The notes under the pieces: generated by a model
The model's input: the letters and a program-made list of their open reading frames with translations, nothing else
Database searches by the model: none
What the model was told of the DNA's origin: nothing
Assembly (NCBI GenBank): GCA_034698045.1
Contig: JAQGAU010000609.1
Span: 1 to 25,731 of the forward strand
Length of the DNA: 25,731 bases
Reading direction: 5' to 3'
Origin: Paramacrobiotus richtersi
Taxonomy: Eukaryota > Tardigrada > Eutardigrada > Parachela > Macrobiotidae
Shown here: piece by piece, positions 18,761-25,731 of the stretch
Numbering within the stretch: position 1 is the stretch's first letter
How the letters are laid out: the number at the start of each line of letters is the position of its first letter
Translations under genes and position numbers: made by a program

Positions 18761-19023
18761 ATTAAATTTTTATGTATGAAAAGAACAATGCAGTAAATAA
18801 TATAAGAATAAACAAGTATAGCAGGAAACACAACGTAACAGGCAACTTCCGAGGTTAATCCAACAGTCAAACGCTTCCAAAAACATGTTCAGACAAGGAG
18901 AGGCAGCATGAGAACTGTATCCAACACGTAATTATTAATCTGATATGAATAAAGACATCTGAAACTTCAGCGCCGTTGTACCATTGGACAGGTCAGTTAT
19001 GCAAACCAACAAACAACCCGATA
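18761..19023. other. No gene seen
   Basis: If the tail at 18702 is a retrotransposon end, this is its 3' UTR. AT-rich, no ORF. Confidence 0.3.
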
Positions 19024-19321
19024 CTACGGAATGCCCCCATCTAGTATAAGCCGTCCGTGGTGGCAGTCCCTGACGTCTTTGAGCACTCGCCAAATATAAT
19101 TTCCAATGGCACGGATATCCCGGTCCATTTCGTCGTTCTGGATTTTGCTGTTCGGGCAGTGTTTAACGTAGTCGCAGAGATCTGGGGGCGCAAATGACCA
19201 TGATGTCCACAGAGGACATCATGGCTAACTTGCGCTCTACTACTGCTGCGTCGCCCCATCTGATTTCCATTAGCATTTCAACGGGTTTGAGTGCTCTTCT
19301 CACACACAATGGTAATTTAGA
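19024..19321 (-). pseudogene. Unrecognised broken coding segment
   Basis: The upper frame (19321-19190) reads KLPLCVRRALKPVEMLMEI, continues to SSVDIMVIC and then stops. The next frame picks up at CDYVKHCPNSKIQ and runs to DGGIP and TAG at 19024-19026. The two join smoothly if one base is removed from the five-C run (G5 at 19184-19188 on the plus strand). I do not recognise the protein. It may be the C-terminal end of a retrotransposon ORF (a LINE-like tail lies 300 bp downstream) or the last exon of a host gene. Confidence 0.35.
19198..19224. repeat. Hairpin, 11-bp perfect arms
   Basis: CCATGATGTCC, a 5-base loop, then GGACATCATGG. It lies inside the broken coding segment, about 10 bp from its frameshift. 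Confidence 0.8.
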
Positions 19322-19711
19322 TCAGCAGGACTAGGCTATTTAATATGCTTGTTTTATTGCTACGGTGCCTGCGAATGTCCTAGTTCTGCAAATTTAGACA
19401 TGGGGCTAGAACTGTTGCCGGCCAGATAATTTTAAACTTATTTCTGAGCGGATCTGAGCGTGCTCCTTATATTGTACTTATCGGTAACAACTAACAATGC
19501 GCTGCGTTTACATGTACACAGAACTGCACGATACAAGTGTCATTCTCATGCGTGCACGATATGTTGATTTCCTAGGGTTTCTAAAGGCAACAAAATTTAT
19601 GGGTAAGAAAATGTGACCTTTCAGAAGGTTAACCATAGCGCAGTCTGGACAGTCCAGCTATTCGTGCAAACAAAACACAGCAAGTGCACTTAAACACGAA
19701 CAGGTCCATTT

Positions 19712-20887
19712 TCAGAAGCCTGCAACAGGCATAAGAGCCTTAAATTTGGCAGGCGGTTGGGGTCCCTGTTTCTGAGCCATATTGCAAGGTGGTAGGTTCG
19801 CTAGGGTTGTATCCCATCGGCTGGCTGGTAGATCCGAAAACTTCTTACACACCGGTTTCAAGTAGTAGTCGGCGGCATTCTTGATGTAGTCTTTCTGGGT
19901 GGTGGTCAAGAATGGTGGCGCCACACGGGTGTGTACAAAAGCAAAGGGGGAATCGCAGTTCCTTCCATCGGCACTTGGCTTATCACAGCGATACAGGATC
20001 TGCACCAGTTTGTAATCGGTGAAGAGGTTAACGTAGGTCACGTTCACTGCCCATGATGAAGAAAGCAAGATTAATAACAATAAGCTGGAGTATACAACTT
20101 TTATGCACAAGTAACGCACAATATAAATGTGCTGTCAGAACGGAAGCTCCGCTACACGTGATAAATGGGAAATAACGATAGAACGTAATCCTTGAGGAAA
20201 ACTGAAGTGGTGCGAATCAAGTGTGCATTCTGCCAGAAAGCATCTTTCACGGAAGCATTCACTGATATATCCAAACAAGTTCAAATGCATGTACCGGTAT
20301 ATTTATTTCTTCACGCATTACATGTATGCAATTTGCCACAGCGTAATTAACAGTTCGATCAGAACAGTATAATACAGTACATATGCGCTTACGGAGCTCG
20401 TTCTCATCTTGTCCAAAATTGACAACGACCTGTCGTTTGCCATCTGATGTGAGGTTGCCCGCCTGGAATATAACTGAGCAGGCCAGGTTTGTGGTAGCTG
20501 GATACCGCAACAGCCAATATCCATTGTAGTTCCAGGAAATATAGTAAGACTTGGTCGGGGGCCGGTGCTTGCTGGGGTATGCACCCAGCTAGGATAGTGG
20601 CACTCATCCATAAATTGTACGCGGATGCGCTCGTGGCGGCTTCAGCAACGGTGGAGCCGTCCGCATGCATGTATTCATGCCATAACCCGACTGCCTAAAA
20701 GTGCAGTATTCATTCAACCAAAATTAATTTCAATTTCGAGGTAAATTAATGTTGTACAGTACTTGTGCATTTTTACGTGTTCCAGATCCAACGGCTGCCC
20801 GGGAATGTTAATCGGGACTTGTGGACATTGTCCCAGACTGCTGTCGATCCCGACCAAAAGGATAACAGCAGCTACTATCGCAGACAT
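19712..20887 (-). CDS. Lipocalin-like secreted protein, three exons, one frameshift
   Basis: Exon 1 (20887-20777, 37 codons) starts MSAIVAAVILLVGIDSSLG, a good signal peptide, then QCPQVPINIPG. Exon 2 (20694-20393) opens with AVGLWHEY, the lipocalin GxW motif at the usual distance after an N-terminal Cys-Pro, and later has YNGYWLLRYP. Exon 3 (20046-19712) has NVTYVNLFTDYKL and ILYRC, fitting the lipocalin TDY strand and cysteine, then FVHTRV and a helical, Cys-containing end. Introns: 20695-20776 (82 bp, GTAAAA...TTTTAG) and 20047-20392 (346 bp, GTAAGC...GGGCAG); the phases fit. Exon 2 needs one base fewer in the five-C run (20557-20561) to stay in frame, giving about 248 aa. Lipocalins bind small hydrophobic ligands outside the cell. 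The family call is by motif. Confidence 0.6.
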
Positions 20888-21076
20888 GATGCAGTACGAA
20901 AACGATGCGATATGTAAAACTGGCCGCCATTACTATCTTTCGAGACTATTCTGCTGTCATGGGATGTTCGTCAATATCGACCAGTCTTCCCAGCGAGCAG
21001 TTCAATAAAAGTTATTAATACACACCACAAGCCTTTTCTCCGCTTTCTTTGATTGGCTTATTGAGCGGTACGGCAC
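20888..21076. other. Upstream of the lipocalin-like gene
   Basis: This should hold its promoter; no clear TATA box in minus orientation. An AATAAA at 21004 on the plus strand has no supported plus-strand gene before it. Confidence 0.3.
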
Positions 21077-21161
21077 ATAATCGGCATCTTCAGCATGGAA
21101 TTTTCTGTTTTCTTTACCTGGGCGCCGTTGGCCTTCATACTTCAGAAGTTACTGAGCGTGT
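21077..21161 (+). repeat. Dispersed repeat, copy 2
   Basis: Partner of 15272-15352, same orientation. Here it abuts the left edge of the inverted-repeat element. Confidence 0.6.
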
Positions 21162-21403
21162 GAAAGCACAATACTTTCTTCATCTTGACAACCTCGACCA
21201 ACTTTGCCGTGTATTTTGCCTTTGCCGCCGGCTTGGCCTATTCCGTATCACGTTGGCGTTTATACGCTTCGCCTTTGCCGTAATTTGATGCGTTTGCCGT
21301 TGCCACTTTGACTTTATGTATGTGATGTATTTACGATTTTAACTTTCTATAATGCTGTAACATCGTATGTCGTAATAATACACTATAATTATGTGAGACT
21401 CAA

Positions 21404-21427
21404 AATGCATGCATGCATAATGCATCC
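21404..21427. repeat. ATGC-rich alternating repeat
   Basis: ATGCATGCATGCAT followed by AATGCAT, a self-complementary purine-pyrimidine run just before the tRNA-like gene. Confidence 0.6.
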
Positions 21428-21444
21428 ACACGAACCTAGTGTAG

Positions 21445-21515
21445 GCGAAACTAGTACATCGGTAGTATGCCTGCCTTCCAAGCAGGTGAGCCGGGTTCGA
21501 CTGCCGGGTGTCGCA
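21445..21515 (+). tRNA. tRNA-Gly(UCC)-like gene
   Basis: It folds as a cloverleaf. The acceptor GCGAAAC/GTGTCGC pairs 6 of 7 (A:G mismatch at 5:68) with discriminator A. The D arm is GTAC/GTAT with GG in the loop. The anticodon stem CCTGC/GCAGG is perfect, and the loop CTTCCAA has anticodon TCC at 21477-21479. The variable region is 4 nt, and the T arm CCGGG/GCCGG has a G:G mismatch at 53:61. The A box (TAGTACATCGG) is good. The B box GGTTCGACTGC has G instead of the near-invariant C. A T4 tract at 21520 and T9 at 21525-21533 would end Pol III transcription. The two mismatches and its place inside a repeat element suggest a tRNA-derived copy rather than a housekeeping gene. Confidence 0.65.
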
Positions 21516-22250
21516 GTTCTTTTGTTTTTTTTTCGTGCCGTGTTGTAAACTATGGTACGAAACTAATGTCTAAGCTAAGAGTAAATCTTGAACGGCAAGA
21601 CCAAATACGTATCGTGCATGTCGTCGTTTCAGTTTTTTATTGCCGTTATGGTCCGTTAACTAGTACTTCGCATTGGAAATATATAATTTCTGCCCCCTGC
21701 TCACCAAATTTAGTACGTTTTGTTGGTATTGCTCCCGTATCTCTTCGCGGTTCCGCATTAAAATAGTTTACTTGTTAGCAAAAGATGTAGCATAATTATA
21801 TGAAACTGTCATTCTAGAAGCTACGAAGCTATCTGATTTTGTGCATCAGTTACAACTTGTCATAATTGTAGCGCCTACATAACTTTTTTGCTATTTCTGA
21901 GAGACGAAGACGGAGCGTTACTCTGCGATGCATGTCAGGCTGATATGTCAATCCCCGTGCGACCTTTACCTCAGATTATCAGGTTCCAGCAACGCCGACA
22001 GGAAGTCCGCACAGAAATTGCGTACCCTGCTTGTTCCAATGATACTGTGTGTGATAACCTCGAAGGCAGTGTTTCAAGTGTGCAGAGTAGCATACGGCTA
22101 ATGTGCATACATTAGCAACCTCACATTATCACTGCATAGCGTGTATTTTAGTGATTTTACGTTGCAACATTGCGGCTTTAAAGACAGTTAAAACCGTAAA
22201 TAAAGTCAAAATTGCAACGGCAAATTTGGCCAATTTACGGCAAAGGCGAA

Positions 22251-22778
22251 GTGTTTAGCGTATTGTGCATAAAGTGTGGTTCGCAGCAGAGATCAGTGCC
22301 GCGGTGCCTGCTTGTCATATTGGTATATCAGCGAATCCGGATGGTGACGAATACGATGCGGCACATTTTACTTCCCGGTTTGTGCTGCCGCGGTCTTTTT
22401 CCGGGAGTAGTTATGCCGACCACAGTCCGTATCTCTAACCAGGAAACTGCACTCGCTGACTGCGGGACCTTTGTGACCCAAGCGGATGAAACAAAGCATC
22501 CCACACGGCCCGCAATTCCACAGTAGTGGTTACCGACAAACTGACACCAAAAATCCTTGTTACGCTGAGTATATAGGGCAAGCGATTGCGCAACAATAGT
22601 GACCGGCACACAAAGACCTTCGGGATATAGAGGACCTCCGCTCCGTTTCGGTCGACTATAGAAGGTTGTCAGTTTTTGGTTAGTTGTGCTATACAACTCC
22701 TCGGCAGTCAGAATCTGTCAGATGAGTACTACAGACATCGGCCAATCTTTACTGGCATTCGGATCTTTCCATGCAATT
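22251..22778. other. Intergenic, no gene assigned
   Basis: Several overlapping ORFs are open here on both strands (plus 22212-22526, minus 22328-22696), but none has a motif, and open frames on both strands at once argue for base composition rather than coding. Confidence 0.3.
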
Positions 22779-22819
22779 TGCAATGGACTGCTTTGCATGA
22801 TGCAAAGCAGTCCATTGCA
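22779..22819. repeat. 41-bp palindrome, 20-bp perfect arms
   Basis: TGCAATGGACTGCTTTGCAT at 22779-22798, a single G, then its exact reverse complement at 22800-22819. Such perfection in otherwise diverged intergenic DNA implies a recent origin (templated inversion) or selection. Confidence 0.9.
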
Positions 22820-23053
22820 TTGTGGGTCTTTTACATTGTCACTGGTTTTCGCGTTGCTGCTAATGTTTATTTCTTCAAGCAACCGCTCGCAGCAAATATG
22901 ACAGTAACATTATAAGAAATGTAACTAAAACTGCGGATTGATGGGTATTTCAAAAGTGCGGATTTTGTGTTTTAGGAGACTCGATAGTTGTTCACGGCAA
23001 GCGTTTGCAAAGGGTTATCGAAACGTTTCGATCACTATTTTCGCTGCTTTCGT

Positions 23054-23059
23054 TTTATT
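23054..23059 (-). terminator. Poly(A) signal of receptor F
   Basis: AATAAA on the minus strand lies 72 bases after the stop, in the same TTTTATTATGC context as in receptor E. Confidence 0.55.
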
Positions 23060-23130
23060 ATGCATATGGCTTTCATAATTCGTGCATTAAACATCCATCC
23101 GTTTTGGCACCAACTTTCGATTGATTACAA

Positions 23131-24102
23131 TCAGCAGATAATTGCCAGATTTCTGACAGAAAAAAAGGCATTTTTAACAAGCTGCCACACAGCAACCTTA
23201 AACTCCGACAAAACCAGCATGAACAAAATGGGATCCATCACCGTCTGCACCAAGAACAGAAACGACAAGATGAGAAAATACACGGACAAGTAGCCTACAT
23301 CCATGAAACAGCTCATCCCATAATACACGCTCCCAGGCGTCCAAGTTAGCGTGACACTTATCGTACTTACTGTTAGGATTCCGAAGATTCGCTTGTTCTC
23401 CCGCTGTCGGTGTCCGCTCCTCCGCTCCACCACCGTCACGTCTTGCACAGTATTTGTCATCTGTAGAGACTGCCGCACAAGTGTTTGCTTTCGTCGTTTA
23501 AACAACAGATAAGTATAGGCCGCGGTGATTACCGCCTGCGGTAACACGAACACCACAAACTCGACGAAGATGTTCCAATGAGTTAGCACTTCGTAGTTTA
23601 GCATACATCCGCTTATCGCCAACGGCAGCCGATTCCTGGCGTTGATAAACAGCCCGGGTAGACACGCAGCGTGGACATACAACCATACTGCTAAACAACA
23701 ATAAACGGCGGTTTTGACCGAATGTCGATGGGCGTAAGAGTGTGGGAAGGTTAAGGCCCAGATGCGGTTCAGTGTGATCAGCAAATGAATGTTAGCGGGG
23801 ATACCGGTGAAGACGTAGGAAAGGTACTGATAAAGGTCACAGATGACGGCGCCCATCCACCAGGAGGAATAGAGACCGTTGACGATGTCCAAGGGGATTT
23901 CGATTAGGGTGTAGATGAAGTTGGTGAAAACGAGGTTGGCTAAGTAAAAATTAAAAGGGGTTCGGAGATGGTTGTTAAGAAGGAAGGCTAGGATGACGAG
24001 GCCGTTGAAGAGCAAGGAAAATGGCATGAGAATCAGCTCGCTGATGGAAGTAAAACTCCAGCCCAGGAATATATCCGACGAGTTCGTTGCGTTAGGGAAC
24101 AT
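23131..24102 (-). CDS. Class A 7TM receptor F, intact, 323 aa
   Basis: Receptor of the C/D/F subgroup. Two sequons (NAT 4-6, NSS 7-9) precede TM1. N61 (2.50) is in VFTNF, C88 and C166 form the expected disulfide pair, and N112-R113-I114 replaces DRY. TM5 has VLPQAVITAAYTYLL, where the usual PYLL proline is Thr. TM6 has LTWTP and TM7 MDPILF. Helix 8 is EFKVAVWQLVKNAFFSVRNL, diverged from ELRTAAWQIVKR. It is the most distant copy physically, 6.4 kb beyond E, with the lipocalin-like gene and repeats in between. The leader acceptor lies 37 nt upstream of the ATG. No lesions. Confidence 0.94.
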   Translation of the reverse strand: MFPNATNSSDIFLGWSFTSISELILMPFSLLFNGLVILAFLLNNHLRTPFNFYLANLVFTNFIYTLIEIPLDIVNGLYSSWWMGAVICDLYQYLSYVFTGIPANIHLLITLNRIWALTFPHSYAHRHSVKTAVYCCLAVWLYVHAACLPGLFINARNRLPLAISGCMLNYEVLTHWNIFVEFVVFVLPQAVITAAYTYLLFKRRKQTLVRQSLQMTNTVQDVTVVERRSGHRQRENKRIFGILTVSTISVTLTWTPGSVYYGMSCFMDVGYLSVYFLILSFLFLVQTVMDPILFMLVLSEFKVAVWQLVKNAFFSVRNLAIIC

Positions 24103-24138
24103 TGTTTCTCACCGCTCGGGTGTTCTTTGTTGTTAAAA

Positions 24139-24488
24139 CTAAAATTAGAAGTAATAAACTCGTACAAAATGCTCATCTAAAATTACACAAAACCATATTA
24201 TTTCGGTGTGCCGGAACTTCGTCTTGTACAGATAAAATTGCTCTCAGAAAGGAGTTGTCGGCATTGACGTTCTTATACAGAAGCTTATATATCATGACAC
24301 ATGAGACGATTAAAAGCGTAGAATAGTTAACGGCTATAAATGCCAGCCAGGAGTGTGTGTTTTTCCCTATGATCTGGGATCTGACTTGTAAAGTAAGAAA
24401 ATGCCGATCCACTATCTGCCATAAATCCCTTCTCTTTATTACGCTATATTGAACTAATTCAAGTGACCTAATACTGCAACGGTTGCAC
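24139..24488 (-). other. Probable leader intron of receptor F
   Basis: Donor GGCTCAG|GTGCAACC (24489/24488) and acceptor CTAATTTTAG (24140-24139). Both match the D copy. The GAGCGGTGNGAAACA sequence just before the ATG is also shared with D. Confidence 0.45.
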
Positions 24489-24537
24489 CTGAGCCAAACG
24501 CGCCAATTAGCACCTCACGCGCTGGTTGATGTGCTAG

Positions 24538-24544
24538 CTTTATA
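24538..24544 (-). promoter_or_regulatory. TATA box of receptor F
   Basis: TATAAAGC on the minus strand, 50 bp upstream of the proposed leader donor, exactly as in D. It is 440 bp from the ATG because the leader intron is shorter. Confidence 0.55.
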
Positions 24545-25000
24545 TCAGCTGGCAATGGCAGTTAGACATTCGAGTGCGTGTGAAATGAGTCCATATTAAA
24601 TAAGGTGTTCATTACTACGAGTGCTCGCACTGTAGTCAACATATTAGAGCTAATTAAAGAGCGATACGTGGTCGCTGCCAGCTTACTTCAACTGTGCACA
24701 GATGCTACGTGCGTGCGGTACAGTACAGCTGCGCCGTAGCTCTGACAATCGCGAGAATCTCGACTACAAAAATTTATATTGCAAAAATGCATAAAACCTC
24801 TGTTACAAACAGTACAAACATGAAGGAAGAACAGGTAATTCTGCACATCGCACTCAGACATGGAAGTTCGTCATTTGCAATCGTTTTGCTGGCTTAATTC
24901 GGGATTCCTTCTCACTGCTTCATTCTCTGAAGTAGGCAAGCTGCAGCTGCGGTCGTGTTAAAGTCGATCGGTAATTCGGAACAGAGTGTGTTAGGGTCAG
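24545..25000 (-). repeat. Distal upstream block of receptor F, paralogous to D
   Basis: Partner of 14595-15010. The CATGGAAGTTCGTC motif at about 24859-24872 is the same as in C (12296-12309). Confidence 0.7.
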
Positions 25001-25167
25001 GTTAGCTGTCGCGGTCAGGTTTACAACGGCTCGAAAGAGTTGATAAACTGCACAAGTTTTTCTGAAAGAACTGGTACCGGTTGCGGTGAGCTTACCGATG
25101 TGCCACAACCACTTGGCCACAGTAAATCGACTGGAAATTTTGCCCCAACGGCAAGCGAAGGGAACGC

Positions 25168-25638
25168 TCAGAGCCGATTCGGAGTAAAGGTTTCTATTAT
25201 TTCGAAGTGATACGTAGACGTAATTTCATACGTACATATTCCGTAGTGTTTACTGGTTAAGGGGAATTTTCGGTGGTTAATTCGTAAGATCTGAGTTCCT
25301 GGAGCTGGTAGAGCATTCTGTCTTCTACCCAAACATATATTTATCGAGAAAATACGATGCCTGCAAAAAATTACAAAAATTTTGAAAGTGCAGCAGGCGA
25401 AAACTGTACTGATAAACTTATATGTGGCTGCTATGTCTGAGAATCGCTGTACAGCTGTTTGAGAACGGATGGCCGCTTGACGTGAGGACATGCATTTATT
25501 CAAACACTGACTGCAGTAAAGTGCATCAGCTGGGCTGGTCAGAATGCTCTGGTAACGGTAGATGCAAAGAAATGGAAGTTCAGCCAGAGCCAGACTGAGA
25601 TCGACGGGCATCTCTCGCTCTCGCCATGGTGCAGGCAT
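25168..25638 (-). other. Unrecognised ORF, 156 codons
   Basis: It begins MPAPWREREMPVDLSLALAE and continues with a cysteine-bearing stretch (YCSQCLNKCMSS) and a T-rich middle containing a good acceptor-like TTTTTTGCAG. Codon use in the first 75 codons looks gene-like. The start lies in the arm of the inverted repeat at the window edge. About one ORF of this size is expected by chance here, so support is modest. It could be part of a mobile element bounded by that inverted repeat. Confidence 0.3.
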
Positions 25639-25731
25639 AGCGAGACTGAATGGGACAAGCCTCTCTGAGCCCCTTTCCGTATGTGGAAAGGGGCTCTGAG
25701 AGGCGCGTCCGATTCAGTCATGCCGGGTAGC
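25634..25731. repeat. Large imperfect inverted repeat at window end
   Basis: The inner arms at 25659-25678 and 25685-25704 match at 19 of 20 positions around a 6-base loop. Pairing continues outward (GACTGAATGGGAC against GTCCGATTCAGTC). The repeat may extend past the window edge, so its full size is unknown. Confidence 0.75.

Larger units (their letters stand above)
21268..22250. mobile_element. Element with about 80-bp inverted-repeat arms (MITE-like)
   Basis: The left arm (21268-21350) and the reverse complement of the right arm (22171-22250) share TTCGCCTTTGCCGTAA exactly, then TTTGCCGTTGC, TTTGACTTTA and TTTTAACT-like blocks in the same order, with a 16-base gap. About 980 bp is enclosed. 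TTTGCCG is repeated at least four times at the left edge (from about 21203) and twice at the right, like subterminal transposase-binding repeats. No transposase is visible, so it would be non-autonomous. Target-site duplications are not clear. The interior holds the tRNA-like gene and an unconvincing ORF at 21888-22115. Confidence 0.6.

Noticed and set aside
20047-20119. Hydrophobic signal-peptide-like start of the 135-codon minus-strand ORF
   Set aside because: The ORF begins at GTG with no ATG. The hydrophobic stretch is the pyrimidine-rich 3' end of an intron, and the GGGCAG acceptor at 20047-20048 joins exon 2 in phase.
20763-21008. Plus-strand ORFs and a C-terminal-looking frame followed by AATAAA at 21004
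   Set aside because: They are antisense to exon 1 of the lipocalin-like gene, which has a signal peptide, a GxW continuation and in-phase introns on the minus strand.
22212-22696. Overlapping ORFs of 104 (+) and 122 (-) codons
   Set aside because: Open on both strands and in several frames at once, with no motif in any.
25290-25330. GCTGGTAGAGCATTCTGTCTTCTACCC, resembling a tRNA D arm and anticodon arm
   Set aside because: No T arm, B box or acceptor stem follows; it is only half of a tRNA-like pattern.
1-25731. CRISPR arrays, operons, phage or bacterial mobile elements
   Set aside because: No regular spaced repeats, no Shine-Dalgarno sites and no tightly packed genes; spliced introns and poly(A) signals mark nuclear eukaryotic DNA.

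Overview
This is animal nuclear DNA. It has GT-AG introns, TATA boxes, AATAAA poly(A) signals, a tRNA-like gene, retrotransposon-like 3' tails, long intergenic stretches, and no operons or Shine-Dalgarno sites. My guess is a small ecdysozoan, possibly a tardigrade, but the sequence alone does not prove it. The core of the window is a multicopy family of class A (rhodopsin-like) 7TM receptors whose coding regions have no introns.

Layout. 1-1584 (+): 3' part of a two-exon protein kinase gene. 2.7-9.3 kb: plus-strand receptor array, consisting of a receptor relic (2690-3370), a near-complete receptor pseudogene A (4502-5457), a C-terminal relic (6745-6865) and intact receptor B (8271-9251). 9.56-9.94 kb (-): broken Tudor-like coding fragment at the junction of the two arrays. 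10.5-24.1 kb: minus-strand receptors C (10540-11520), D (13031-13945, last codons cut off by a nonsense mutation), E (15678-16688) and F (23131-24102). Between E and F lie unrecognised minus-strand coding-like exons (17.7-18.6 kb and 19.0-19.3 kb), a three-exon lipocalin-like gene (19712-20887), and an element with inverted-repeat arms (about 21268-22250) that contains a tRNA-Gly(UCC)-like gene. The right end has an unrecognised ORF and a large imperfect inverted repeat.

The receptors share unusual signature residues: Asn at 2.50, Asp at 7.49 (DPILF instead of NPxxY) and NRI instead of DRY. They also share flanking architecture. In several copies a TATA-like box lies about 440-650 bp upstream of the ATG. 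In C, D and F the leader has a CAG|GTG donor far upstream and an AG acceptor 11-45 nt before the ATG, which suggests a non-coding first exon and a leader intron. Upstream sequences of C, D and F (and partly E) are recognisably paralogous, so whole genes with their promoters were duplicated. The mix of intact, nearly intact, broken and relic copies is the pattern of birth-and-death evolution expected for lineage-specific (for example chemosensory) receptor families. Ligand and function cannot be read from the sequence.
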